Source: Closterium sp. NIES-65 (lineage: Eukaryota > Streptophyta > Zygnematophyceae > Desmidiales > Closteriaceae). Taken from it: DNA of 64,000 bases. The notes under the pieces were generated by a model that saw only the letters and a list, made by a program, of their open reading frames with translations, had not been told where the DNA came from and made no database searches. Both the position numbers and the translations under genes were made by a program. The stretch is from NCBI GenBank assembly GCA_948144175.1, contig CANXME010002087.1, positions 186,001 to 250,000 of the forward strand, read 5' to 3'. Shown here piece by piece: positions 31,937 to 42,285 of the stretch; within the stretch, counting starts at the first letter, position 1; the number at the start of each line of letters is the position of its first letter.

Positions 31937-33347
31937 GTTCAGCTTCCATGGCCGCGAGGTGCACCTTGGACTGGTCACGGTTGCGGCACGACGACTTGTG
32001 AAAATCCCTTGCACCGACTCCAGCACCACCAAAGGGAGACTTGGTGTTAGGAGCAAACTTACAGCAGACGGAACACTTCATACCATACTGGCGCTCATGT
32101 TTGTTGTACTTCAAGCTCAGCCACGAGTACGTCTGCTTCCACGACGTGCTGAAGCGACGTGCAAGACTCCTCTCGGCCTCAGGGATCTCGTGGTCCGGGG
32201 GTACTTCTGCATCCTCTGCGATCGCGTTGTCTTGCGCCTCCAACTCCTCAGCAGTGGGTGGTGGCGGTACGCATCGTGTGCGCTTTCGCGTGTCTGGTGG
32301 CGGACTAGCGAAGCTTAGGTGAACCTGACGATAACGGGCTGCAGACCTCGGAGTAGACTGTGACGATGAGGCTTGCTGGGCGAGGCACGGGTCCAAGACT
32401 GAGATTGCTACGTCTAGCATGTCTTCAGCATCTGTGGCTACGTAGGGCTCGGTCTCGGTTCTAGTACGAGAATAAGAGAAGTTCGTCGTGGGCAAAACTG
32501 GAGGAGGGGTTTCACCCTCGCTATGGTCCATGGTGGGAGATTGTGGCTGACGAAGGGAACGGGTTAGCTAGCCAATATATAAACCTCGCGTGTGTGAACG
32601 AGGCGACGCGAGCTTTACTCGGCAGAGTTGGTGGGTGGAGGAGAAGTGCCATAGCACGGCACGAACGAAGGTGGAGAGCAGAGAGCTTGGGTGGGCGGTA
32701 CTGTGGAGGTGGTCAGACGGTGGAGAAGAGAAAACATGGCACGAATAAAAGAGGAGAGGAGTGGGAGGTTGGGTGGGTGGGTGGGTGGTGGTGTATGGAA
32801 TGCATGGTGGTGGAGAGGAATGGTGGCACGCACGAACGAAGGTGGTGAGAGAGCTCCTACGCTGGAGTGCTTCACTTCCTTTGAGGTGCTTTGGAGTTCT
32901 TTGTGGCTGATAAACTTAGCCAGATTCACCCAACCTAATCCTATGTGTCACAGCTGTAAACTGCGGCCAGCTCGTATTGGACGCTAAGGGAATGTTCGGG
33001 TGCTCCAAGGCTGACTGAGACACACTACACACACACGAGATTGGCTAGAAAACGCTAAGGGAAAAATCCCCTTGGCGCGCTCTAGTGCAGGCTAAGGAGA
33101 AAGGGGGGGGGGGGGGGGGGGTGGTCTTGGGCACCCTGGGTGGGGGGGGTCCTACGAGCGGAAACCAAAACTTAGATAGGGGGGAAGGCCTGGTTTCGTC
33201 CCTTAACACATCCGGGGAAGGGTCGAACGAAGCACTTAGTGGCACGGGTGGGGTATGAATTCAGAACTTGCCGCATTGGAGCTGGAGCGAAACTAGCCCT
33301 TAATGTTCAGGGCATTAAGGGCATATGCCCTTGAATCGACAGGCCTG

Positions 33348-34212
33348 GTCAGTAGCCACCTGGTTCAGCTGGCAATCATATGGCCATTTGCAACGCAACC
33401 TTCCAACCAATCCAACAAAGCACACCTGACGAAACACTGTAGCGTCAACTGACCAGATGCGTGTTCGGTGGTCTAGGCGAAAGCCGCCGACATCGGGGGC
33501 GTGTCTGGCGAAATTCACTCAGAGTTTCCATTCCACGCACCAGGGTTTTATATGGTGCGGGGCGTTACAAAGCGGTGAAATTTGAACACCCATTTTACCG
33601 TTTAGAATACTACTGAACCGAGCTTCAGAGGAATGTGGACCTCATCAATCTCCCCATCGACGGTCTTTCACAACCTGAGGACGATGAGGGGATTTGGTTC
33701 GGTCTGCTACGTTCGTGAGCGGTTTTGTACAATACTGGAAACCAGCTGAACTGCATTCGACAATCCCCATGACCCTCGTCGTGACTCTTCGTGAGTTGAG
33801 TTGTGTCGTGTGTGACCTCGTCTTGCTTGCCTTTCGCACAAACAATCCATCAAATTTTATTTCAACAAAGCTTGTAGTGGAGTTGATTCATCTCTCTTCC
33901 ACTTCTGAGTCTGGTCTGGTCTTGTGCTGCTGCTTGCTGGATTCAAGTGACGGAGATTTGTTGTAGAATCCATATCCCGAGCGTTCCTGCTGACGAGGAT
34001 AGTAAGCCTGGCTTACTGATACGGGACGACGAAAGTATAAGGCTCCACTCGCAAAATCCGCTATAGCCGATTCTCCCTTTCCCGCGCGCTGACCGCTTTA
34101 TGGCGGAACTTCCGATTTCTGCCACGGTTCCTCGCGTCACGACGCTCTTCTGTTAATTGATCCGGTTTATTTGCGTTCAGAGCACCCTCACGTGTTCTAG
34201 AAACCATTCAAG
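33348..34212. other. region upstream of the GT61 gene
   Basis: It follows the right copy of the hAT target duplication. I see no gene. The open frames are short and unlike known proteins. It presumably holds the GT61 promoter and 5' UTR. A GCACCA...TGGTGC inverted pair flanks TATATA-like sequence at about 33538-33560. Confidence 0.4.
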
Positions 34213-37200
34213 ATGTTAGTCATGGCTGGAACAGCGTCGGAACCACGCATTTTCGTTCCATGGCCGTCTCCTTTCCCCGTGAACCGAACTCGTTCCCCCT
34301 CGTACCGGACTCGTCTCACCTCGTACCGATCTCGTTCCATCTCCAACCGCATCCGATCCATCGTCACCCGGTCCCAGATCATCGCGGTCATCGCATTGTC
34401 GCTGCTCGCTTTCGCAACTTCGACTGTGCGATCCTCCTCGAAATCCCCTCGTAGCGCCGTTCCTTCAACCACTTCTCACAGTACCGTTTCGTCTTCGACG
34501 TCTCAGAATGTACCCCCTTCGACGAAGTTTCCGATGACGTCGCATAACGCTGAGCCGTCGCGGCAATCGTTTCCGGTTTCCATCTCTAGCGCCCTTCCGT
34601 CCATCGATCCTCGTCCGTCCATCGATTCGCGGCCGATCGGTTCCCTGATTCCAGACGAGGAAGATGACGTGGCGCCGTGGAAGTTAGACGATGACGAATC
34701 ACACGATTTAGAGCCACAAGTTTCCGACACAGGAGGGGGACGGATCGCCGCACGAACGGCGCAGATCACCGAAGGAGCGCGGCGGATCGCCGCAGGCAGC
34801 GGGGGAGGCGACGAGCAGAGCGGCGAAGTCCTCCGCAAAAAGCTTATTTCGGTTGACGCGCGCGAGGGTGCCTTTCCGCCGCGCAGGAGGCTGGGTGCGG
34901 GCGATCTGCGCGCGGGGGCCTTTTCGCGGCGGAAGCGGTGGAAGGAGCGGCTGGTGCGCAAGCTGGGTCCGGGGAAGAACAATCTCCGCGAGTACCTCCG
35001 CGCGGAGGGCTCCCTGCGGTCCGAGAATCTAACTACACGATACCTAATGGAGTCTCTACACCACGTGTTCTTAGACTATCACAACCAGTCCCACCAGCAG
35101 ACGGAGGACATGCATATCAGGTGCAAAGGCGGCGAGTGCCCGGATTTTCAGCAGTGCTCGGGGAATTTCACCGCTGTAGACGCGTGCCACTGCCCGGATA
35201 TGGAAGATTTGAGTCGGCGGGCAGCTTTACCGCCGCTGAACTGCCCGCGGAAAAAGAAAGTTATGGTGGATTCGCCGCTGAATATCAAGCCAGTGAAGAT
35301 ACTGTTTGATCCGAAGTGCTCTCACGCGGAGGATGACATTCCGCACTTTGCGTGGGTGAGCCAGATGTTCAACCTGCGCCACGTGTACTTCAACTCGCGC
35401 GGACAGGCGTTTAATGACTCGTTCCTCTACGACCGAAATGGCTGCGGCAGCGAACACAAGGTGAGAGGAGAGGAGCACAAGGCAAGTCCTATTCCCTCTT
35501 GCGGCACTTGGCATGGGTGAGCCAGATGTTCAACCTGTGCCACGTGTACTTCAATTCGCGCGGACAGGCGTTCAATGATTCGTTCCTCTATGATCGCAAT
35601 GGCTGCGGCAGCAAGCACACGGTGAGAGGTGGAGAAGTGGTGGGGCACACGGTGAGAGGTGGAGAAGTAGTGGAGCACAAGGTGAGAGGTGGAGAAGTGG
35701 TGGAGCACACGGTGAGAGGTGGAGAAGTGGTGGGGCACAAGGTGAGAGGTGGAGAAGTGGTGGAGCACACGGTGAGGTGGAGAAGTGGTGGGGCACGAGG
35801 TGAAGTATATTCTCTCCGATTTGATGGCTGAGGACGAGGTAAGAGGTACGGAGCACAATGTTTTATGATTCTAGAACGCGTAGCACAAGGTAAATGAACT
35901 GAATCATCAAGCATTTCCTCCTGTTTCTCAACTGAAACTACAGCTCTATCTACACCTGTCCGCCCTACTAACCTTCTTCCCTTTCCCCCTAACCCCACCC
36001 CTCCCCTCACCTTCCTCTCCCCCAACCCCATCCCGCCACCTTCCCCTCTCCTTTCCCCGCCCCCACCCCTCCGTGCCTTCCTGCCTTGTTCCCTTTCCCA
36101 CCTCTTGTTGCAGTTCGACATCCCAGAAGGTACCAGAGTCACGGTGTACGATAGAATCATAAACCTGGCGCATTGGAACGCGTACCAGTTCTACCACGGC
36201 ATTCTCGAGCTCGTGCCCGTCTTCTTCATGCTCTCCAAGGCGCCGCACCTGCTGCGCGCGCTGCCCATCGCCGTGCAGTACCTGCAGATGGACTTTCTCG
36301 AGAAGCTGGGTACCTTTTTCATCGGCATGGAGATGGTGCACATGGACTTACGAGTGGTGCCGGATAATGAGGTGTTCTTCGCCCATCAAGTGCTTCAGGT
36401 ATGGCCTTGCTTGCTTCAGGACTGCATCTGCTGCGCGCGCTGCCCAGCCCATCGCCGTGCAGTACCTGCAGATGGACTTTCTTGAGAAGCTGGGCACCTT
36501 CTTTATCGGCATGGACATAATTCACATGGACCTGAGGGTGGTGCCGGATGATGAGCTGTTCTTCGCCCGTCAGGTGCTGCAGGTACGGCTGTCAGAGTGT
36601 AGGGTTCAGGGTTTAGGCAGCACCTCCTGTGATCGCTGCCCATCGCAGTGCAGTACCTGCAGATGGACTTCCTGGAGAAGCTCGGAACCTTATTCATCGG
36701 CATGGATATGGTTCAAATGGATTTACGAGTGGTGCCGGACGACGAGGTGTTCTTCGCTCATCAGGTGCTGCAGGTACGCCCCCTTTTCTTGCACTGAGGC
36801 ATGCTGCATGAGTCTTGTTTTTTATCGGCCTGGATCTGGTGCATATAGACCTGCAAGTTGTGCCAGACGACGAGGTGTTTTTTGCTCACCAAGTGCTGCA
36901 GGTACGCCTGTGATGTGGTATCCAATCCACCTAGACAGCCAAAATCCATGGGTTGAAGGTCAAGGTTTCGGAGTCAGGGCTTAGGGTTTAGGTAGTACCT
37001 GCTGCGCGCGCTGCCGATTGCCGTGCAGTACCTGCAGTGCAGATGGATTTCATGGAGAAGCTGGGGACGTTTTTTGTTGGGATGGATATGGCTCACATGG
37101 ACCTGTGGGTGGTTCCGGATGATGAGGTGTTTAAGGTGCAGGGTTCTGGGCTGAGGGTTTAGGCTGCACCTGCTGCGCTTGCTGCCCCATGGCTGTGCAG

Positions 37201-37980
37201 TGCCCGCAAATTGACATCCTGGATTGCCTGTGCCGATTAACGCACAATGCCAAGGCTGGAGACGTTCTTTATCGGCCTGAGTATGGCCCAGTCAAGTGCT
37301 CAGACTCCTTTTGAGACTCTTCATAAACACGCACAATGCCCAAGGCTGGAAACGTTCTGAATTGACCTGGCTGGGTTGATTTTTTAGGCGCCTCAATAAT
37401 CAAGGCTGGAGACGTTCTTTATCGGCCTGGGTATGACCCAGTCCAGTGCTCAGACTCCCCCACTTACGCCCTTCGACCCTGCTCACCTCGCACTTTCCCC
37501 CTCTCCACCCCACTCACTCCACGCTTCCGCGGTTCCCCCCTGCGCTTGTCCCTGCCAGCCCTACTACCAGTGGTGCGGGCGGCCCAGTCGCTCCCTCTGG
37601 CGTCACTTCCGTCGGCTGTATCTGCTGCCACCCGATGGCCTCCCCATGTTCCTCCCTGATTGGACGCCGCGCATCAACAAGGCCATGCAATCATACTCCA
37701 TTGGCTTCCCAGGTGAGCTGATTTGGGCTGACCAGCGTTGACTAGCGTTGACCAGCGTTGACCTCCATGTGCCTCCTCGAATGGACCCCGCACATCAACA
37801 GCGCCATGCAGTCAGGCCTTCCCAGGTGTGCTTGATCCGGTGCTCTCAGAAATCAGTGCTCTTTGGTGCGTTCCCAGTCACTGCTCCCACTGGCTGGTGG
37901 TGGTGGTGGTGGTGGTGCTGCTCATGCGATGATACAGCACCCGGGCGCTGGAGCAGCATGGGGAGGTGGAGGAGCTGCTG

Positions 37981-38039
<59 letters not shown>

Positions 38040-39213
38040 TGTGTGACTTGTGTGTCCTGTGCCCGCATATCTCCTCTCATTCCTGTGATGTCGCTTCTCT
38101 ACAATGTCTCTTCCCAGGAGCGCCTGCGGACTGGGTGGTGGTGCTGTGCTGGCACAGCGATACAACACGCAGGCACTGGAGCAGCATGGGGAGGTGGAGG
38201 AGCTGCTGTGTGTGTCCCCTGTGCCCTCATATCGCTTCTCATTCCTGTATTGTCGGTTCTCCATTGTGTGTTCCCAGGTGCGCCTGCTGACTGGGTGGTG
38301 GTGCTGGCACAGCGATACAACACCCGCGCACTGGAGCAGCATGGGGAGGTGGAGGAGCTGCTGTGCACTCTCTTCCCTCGAGAGCGGGTGGTGGTGTTTG
38401 ATGGCAGCCTGCGCATTGCTGATGGTGAGAGGGGGAAAGGAAGGGAATCTTGCTCCCCTGTGATTATGATGTGAGATGATGGCCCTGCAGCAAAACGAGC
38501 AGGTGGAGGAGTTGCTGTGCTCTCTGTTCCCTTGGGAGCGAGTGGTGGTGTTTGACGGCAGTCTGTGCATTGCTGATGGTGAGCAGGAGAAGCGTGGGCC
38601 AGATCGGGTCGGGGGGATAAGAGGGGGAAGCAGCACTCCCAGTGCTGTTTGTCGCCATGCTCGGAGCAGCGCTCATCAACGCCATCTTCATGCCACACCC
38701 CCCCACCCAATCATCCCCAATCTTGGCCGATCTTCCCAAATCTCCCTTACCCTTCAGCCAAGGCTCTGTTCAGTCAAGCTGTTCTCTTCGTGGCAGCACA
38801 CGGGGCAGCGATCACCAACGCCATCTTCATGCCGTTCAAGTCAACCCCCTCCTATCTCCCCCACCCGCCTTTCTTCTTACCCTGCAGCCAAGGCTCTGTT
38901 CAATCGAGCCGTGCTGTTTGTGGCAGCACACGGGGCGGCGATCACCAACGCCATCTTCATGCCGTTCAAGTCGGTCCTGCTTGAACTGCGCCCCAGGGAC
39001 TTCCACAAGGCGTGCTACCACCACCTGGCCGAGGTGTGCGACCTGCAATACTTGCTACTGCTGTGTGAGGGAGCCAAGGACACGCCTCTTTCGTGTGATA
39101 TGGGTGAAGTGAGGAGGGTATTAGAGGAGGTGCAAGGGCGTGTGGATAAAGTGCTGGAAGAAGGGCCGGAGGTGCAGCTGGAGGAGGAGGAGGAGGAGGA
39201 AGGGCAGCGTTGA
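34213..39213 (+). CDS. GT61-family glycosyltransferase (DUF563), five exons
   Basis: Exons: 34213-35460, 36114-36398, 37559-37712, 38278-38424, 38888-39213. All junctions are GT-AG and phases agree (2160 nt, 719 residues). The N-terminus is a basic cytosolic tail followed by a single membrane anchor, SQIIAVIALSLLAFATSTV (about residues 56-74), as in type II Golgi enzymes. A low-complexity stem runs to about residue 240. The catalytic region includes CSHAEDDIPHFAWVSQMFNL, YDRIINLAHWNAYQFYHGIL, WVVVLAQRYNTRALEQ, ERVVVFDGSLRIAD and the GT61 signature LFVAAHGAAITNAIFMP. GT61 members transfer xylose or arabinose to N-glycans or xylans in plants. The exact acceptor cannot be told here. An acidic Glu-rich tail ends the protein. 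Every intron contains partial copies of the neighbouring exons. Confidence 0.87.
35505..35621 (+). repeat. second copy of GT61 exon 1 3' end
   Basis: It repeats the coding stretch for AWVSQMFNL-HVYFNSRGQAFND and DRNGCGS-H and ends at ACACG followed by GTGAGAGG, like the true donor at 35460/35461. It lies immediately downstream in intron 1. Confidence 0.85.
35621..35803 (+). repeat. 30-bp minisatellite built from the GT61 exon 1 splice donor
   Basis: About six head-to-tail copies of GTGAGAGGTGGAGAAGTGGT plus GG(A/G)GCACA(A/C)G. Each unit therefore ends in CACAAG or CACACG followed by GTGAGAGG, the exact exon 1/intron 1 junction motif. Confidence 0.88.
36428..37215 (+). repeat. four or five copies of GT61 exon 2 3' half with donors
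   Basis: Copies begin at about 36428, 36632, 36818 (short), 36990 and 37160 (remnant). They repeat CTGCGCGCGCTGCCC... through GTGCTGCAG and the following GTA donor. The first has a 5-nt insertion (CCCAGCCCATCGCC) and is out of frame. Later copies decay further. Unit spacing is about 170-210 bp. All lie in intron 2. Confidence 0.82.
37727..37830 (+). repeat. GTTGACCAGC short repeats and a copy of GT61 exon 3 end
   Basis: Three GTTGAC(C/T)AGC units follow the exon 3 donor. A degenerate copy of the exon 3 3' end (ATGGACCCCGCACATCAACA, GCCATGCAGTC...CCCAG followed by GTG) comes next. The same GTTGACC repeats recur after the gene at 39431-39478. Confidence 0.72.
37897..38208 (+). repeat. two copies of GT61 exon 4 5' half and a (GT)n tract
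   Basis: Copies at about 37890-37982 and 38118-38208 repeat GACTGGGTGGTGGTGCTG or a derivative, plus GAGCAGCATGGGGAGGTGGA and GAGCTGCTGTG. The second follows a CCCAG acceptor. A (GT)n microsatellite of about 30 units occupies 37982-38046. They precede true exon 4 (38278). Confidence 0.8.
38464..38840 (+). repeat. copies of GT61 exon 4 3' half and exon 5 5' part
   Basis: Positions 38476-38580 repeat GAGGAG(T/C)TGCTGTGC...GTGGTGGTGTTTGA and end GATG followed by GTGAG, the exon 4 donor. Positions 38627-38700 and 38757-38840 repeat the LFVAAHGAAITNAIFMP coding segment, the second after CAGCCAAGGCTCTGTTC as in true exon 5 (38888). Confidence 0.8.
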
Positions 39214-40168
39214 CTGGCGTTGACTTGGCAGCTGGGGCGTGCTACCACCACCTGGCGGAAGTGTGCGATCTGCAATACTTGCTCCTCTTGTGCAATGGAG
39301 CTAATGACACGCCTCTGTCATGTGACATGAATGAAGTCAAGACTCTGCCGGAGGAGGTGCGAGGGCGCGTGGATAAAGTCCTGGAAGAAGGGCCGGAGGT
39401 GCAGCCGGAAGAGGAGGGGAAGGGCAGCGCTGACCAGTGTTGACCAGCGTTGATCAGTGTTGACCGGTGTTGACTTCGCGGGAGGGAGTGCTGACTGCAG
39501 AGCTAGAGCTGTCATGTGGTGGTAAGCTGCCATGTGCTTTTAGATGTTTGTACAGCCCCGCTGTATGATTTCGTTAACTTTCTGCTAAGTCTGCAACTTC
39601 AGTGACTCCGACGTCGTCTTGCTTGTGAGCCACCTCACGCCCCGTGTTTCCAGAGTTCTATAATGTTCATGATCGCATCTCATATCTTTGCTTGTTGATG
39701 CCTTTCTCTCAGGGCCGTGGGATGGGGTCTTCGTCAACTGATTTTTACCAAGTAGATCAGCAGCTGCAGCACCCGCACCTCTCTGAAGTTGAAAACCCGA
39801 GTCTCATAATTTCTACTGTATTACACTTGGTTGGGAGTTTGCACCTGGGATTGGTGCATGCACGAGCAGCGAAATTTTGCACGAGAGGAGGGGTGATCGG
39901 GCGAAACCAGAACACTGTACCCTCAACACCAAACCAACCGCCCTAACCTGTTGACACAGCCAAACCTTCGCACACAGGTTCGTCATGTTTGACACTCCCT
40001 GCGACAAACCCAGACGACGGAAACAGAACACACATTTTCGCGCATTGTGATTCCCCTCCACCACATCCTCCTCCACACTAGCCCCTTCAAGGTTTATAGT
40101 ACCACACTGTCATTACTGCTCATGCGCACGTAAAAAGCTCCGTTCAGAAATAACTGTAGAAACCACCA
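39214..40168. other. GT61 3' region
   Basis: A truncated copy of exon 5 coding sequence (about 39236-39425: CTACCACCACCTGGCGGAAG, ACACGCCTCTGTCATG, GAAGAAGGGCCGGAGGTGCA) follows the stop codon, so part of the last exon is repeated in the 3' UTR or downstream. GTTGACC repeats follow. From about 39480 to 40168 I see no gene. Confidence 0.6.
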
Positions 40169-40259
40169 ATGTCGGGTCAAGCGGATAATGGGCACGTCGC
40201 AAGTGGAATGGCGGAATCCTCCGATGCCGTTGCGGATCGAGGCGCCGTGGAAACCGCGC
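40169..40259 (+). CDS. possible first exon of an unidentified gene
   Basis: An ATG opens a 91-nt frame (MSGQADNGHVASGMAESSDA...) ending at a consensus donor, GCGC followed by GTGAGT, at 40260. The codons are ordinary and the composition matches neighbouring exons. Downstream lies a pyrimidine-rich minisatellite split by a 9-kb Copia element, and I cannot identify the next exon. The call rests on start plus donor only. Confidence 0.35.
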
Positions 40260-40329
40260 GTGAGTAGAACACCAGCCTCCCCCACTGCTTCCCGCGCATT
40301 TGCCTCTACAGTCTCGCACCCCCACCCCC

Positions 40330-40610
40330 CTGGTAGCCATCGTCGTTCTCACCCGGTCTCACTCTCCTAATCCCCACCCTCGCCCTCCGCGCTTCCCCAG
40401 TCGCAACTCCCATTTCTCCACGCAATCACTCCCCTTCCCCGTCGCTTTCTCTCCCCTTCCCCCTCGCTGGCGTGCCCGTTTCCTGCCACGCGTTCATTCC
40501 CCCTCCCCCTCGTGAGCACTCCCCTTCCCCATCGCACGCGGTCCCCTCCCCCGTCTCTATCTCTCCACTTTCCCCACGATATCACTCCCCTTCCCTGTCG
40601 CGTTCACTCC
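40330..40610. repeat. CACTCCCCTTCCCC(N)TCGC minisatellite, left part
   Basis: Imperfect repeats of about 18-30 bp with the core CACTCCCCTTCCCC and variable spacers. The same repeat resumes at 49890-50990 beyond the Copia-3 element, so one array was split by that insertion. Confidence 0.8.
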
Positions 40611-40633
40611 AGGGCCTCAGATTGGTTTTGGGC

Positions 40634-41067
40634 TGTTCGGAACAAATAGCCTTAAGCGCTTATGTCGTGTCGAAACTTCAAGACACAAGCGAAGCAGCGC
40701 AAATCGAAGCACCAGCGAGTCAACCCTCGGAGTTGATGTAACCGCTGGAGGTTACGAGAAAGTCAAAGGTCAGCGACCTTTGACTTGACAAATGCAGCGC
40801 GACAGCAAGGACACACAACTGACTCGACATTGAGCAGTTGCCCGAGTCGCACTGTATCGAACCGCAACAGTAAAGTAGTTACAATTATGTCTCTTCATAT
40901 TCTCTGTACTCATATATATATTCTTATATCTCTTTGTTTTAATCAACTTACTTTGCCCTCACATACTAGCGCAAGGTGGTTCAAGGACTTTATTAAAACG
41001 CTTCCGCTACTACATCATTTACTCAGACTTTAACTCTACTAAAGATCCTAGGGCGTTCAGCCCAACA
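40634..41067 (+). repeat. 5' LTR of Copia-3
   Basis: 434 bp. It contains TATATATATTCTTATATC-like sequence near 40912-40930, which could serve as a core promoter. Confidence 0.9.
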
Positions 41068-41127
41068 TGGTATGATAGCAGGTTAGAGTTAATATTTTCT
41101 CTTCAACACTTAATACATCAAGAAGAC

Positions 41128-42285
41128 ATGTCTACTAGAAAGGGGAGGAGCTCCTCCAACGGCTCTCCCGGTACTACCCCTACTCCACCTCCTGCCTCTG
41201 GCCTACTGACAGAGGAAGGGACAACAACAAGACCAGCAGCTGGGTCTACGGAAACATCCGCAAACCAAGGCGCGGGCTTCGATCCAAGTATGATGGAGAA
41301 ATTCTTCTCCTTCATGTCCTTCTACGAGCAGCATCAGCAAGGAGTACCTGCGCAATCAAACAACAGCAACAACAACAACAACGTGACGCCCATGAGTCTC
41401 GATGGCTCATCCTACGCACGCGGGAATCAACATCAACAACCTACCTTCGCTCCGTACGAGCCCCAGCGCGGCTCCGTCAGCTTCATGCCGCAATCACAAC
41501 CTGCACCGGGACAAGAAAGAGCACTGGACGCACTACAAGTTCAGTCGCAATTCGCGCATGTTCTAAAACTACAAACGACAAAACCTTTCGACGGGAAGGA
41601 TTTCTTTACCTGGTCGTTCGAATTCGAGCTGATGATGGAAGGAGCGCAGATCCTTGGCTTCTTTGACGGGTCCCTGCCATATCCAACAAACGGCACACAG
41701 TATGAGAAGCAGCAGTACACCTATCAATCGATGATGGCGTACACAATACTACTGAGGAACATCACCCCGACTCAACAGCAGAACATAAGGACTTACCGAG
41801 GTTACGGTAACTCCGCGGAGCTCGCGTACAACCACTTGAAGAACCTGTATCAAGCAACAGACAGCGTAAATCAAAGTCGGTTAATGGCGCAGCTGACAAC
41901 AATCGAAATGAAACCAGGCGAGAAGGGAATGGCATATATCAGTCGCTGCCGCGAGCTGCACGACAAGCTTCTTCGATGTGGAGGATCGATTTCAGAAGAC
42001 GCCTTCGTCACGGTTGTCATCGGCGGTCTTGGCCCTCACTGGCGCTCCACTCGCGCCATACTACGAGCACACGGGAGAATCTCTGAAGCAGCACTCTGCG
42101 CCGAAATCCATGCCGAGCAGCAGGACATGGACCTGCAAGAAGAACGACATAAGAAGAAAACGTCATTACCAGAGTTCGCGTTTCACACCCAGCGACGCTA
42201 CAACAACAACAATCGGCAGCAACAACAATTGAAGCCAGTACCTCCGTTTTGCCACATCTGCAAGACTTCAGGGCATCCTTGCTAG
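41128..42285 (+). CDS. Copia-3 Gag, interrupted at the zinc knuckle
   Basis: ATG at 41128 after the primer site. An N-terminal Ser/Thr/Asn-rich region is followed by a UBN2/copia-type Gag core (KPFDGKDFFTWSFEFELMM...AELAYNHLKNLYQATDSVNQSRLMAQLTTIEMK...YISRCRELHDKLL). The CCHC zinc knuckle begins PFCHICKTSGHPC and is cut by the inserted Copia at 42286. The frame resumes after 45272 with CPHRQQS, which would supply the last knuckle cysteine. Gag packages the element RNA. Confidence 0.88.
   Translation: MSTRKGRSSSNGSPGTTPTPPPASGLLTEEGTTTRPAAGSTETSANQGAGFDPSMMEKFFSFMSFYEQHQQGVPAQSNNSNNNNNVTPMSLDGSSYARGNQHQQPTFAPYEPQRGSVSFMPQSQPAPGQERALDALQVQSQFAHVLKLQTTKPFDGKDFFTWSFEFELMMEGAQILGFFDGSLPYPTNGTQYEKQQYTYQSMMAYTILLRNITPTQQQNIRTYRGYGNSAELAYNHLKNLYQATDSVNQSRLMAQLTTIEMKPGEKGMAYISRCRELHDKLLRCGGSISEDAFVTVVIGGLGPHWRSTRAILRAHGRISEAALCAEIHAEQQDMDLQEERHKKKTSLPEFAFHTQRRYNNNNRQQQQLKPVPPFCHICKTSGHPC

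Larger units (their letters stand above)
21203..32531 (-). pseudogene. hAT transposase gene (DUF4371/hAT-C type), five exons, split by Copia
   Basis: Exons on the minus strand: 32531-31937 joined to 23418-23202 (one exon split by the Copia element), 23067-22678, about 22588-22223, 22140-21690 and 21567-21203. The first part has a Cys/His zinc-finger-like region (YGMKCSVCCKF...FHKSSCRNRDQSKVH), as in the TTF/BED-type fingers of hAT proteins. Next come FFDESTDRVRGKHLIVYVTF and GVSTDGASVMTGAKNGV, with the catalytic Asp region, then IHCAVHR. The C-terminus has the hAT dimerisation block LPLSTVECERGFSRQNIIK. Removing the Copia element restores the frame exactly. Four junctions keep phase. The exon 2/exon 3 junction (22678/22588) does not with the obvious GT-AG sites, so there is either an indel or another splice site. 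About 795 residues are expected. Confidence 0.87.
20861..33347 (-). mobile_element. complete hAT DNA transposon, carrying nested retrotransposons
   Basis: The terminal inverted repeats are CAGGCCTGTCGA (20861-20872) and its complement (33336-33347). They are flanked by a perfect 8-bp target duplication, GTCAGTAG (20853-20860 and 33348-33355), the hAT hallmark. The transposase gene is on the minus strand. Without the Copia insertion (23424-31936 plus 5 bp) the element would be about 4.0 kb, a normal hAT size. The right subterminal region (32540-33335) includes short CGCTAAGGGA repeats and a long G run at about 33104-33121. Confidence 0.93.
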
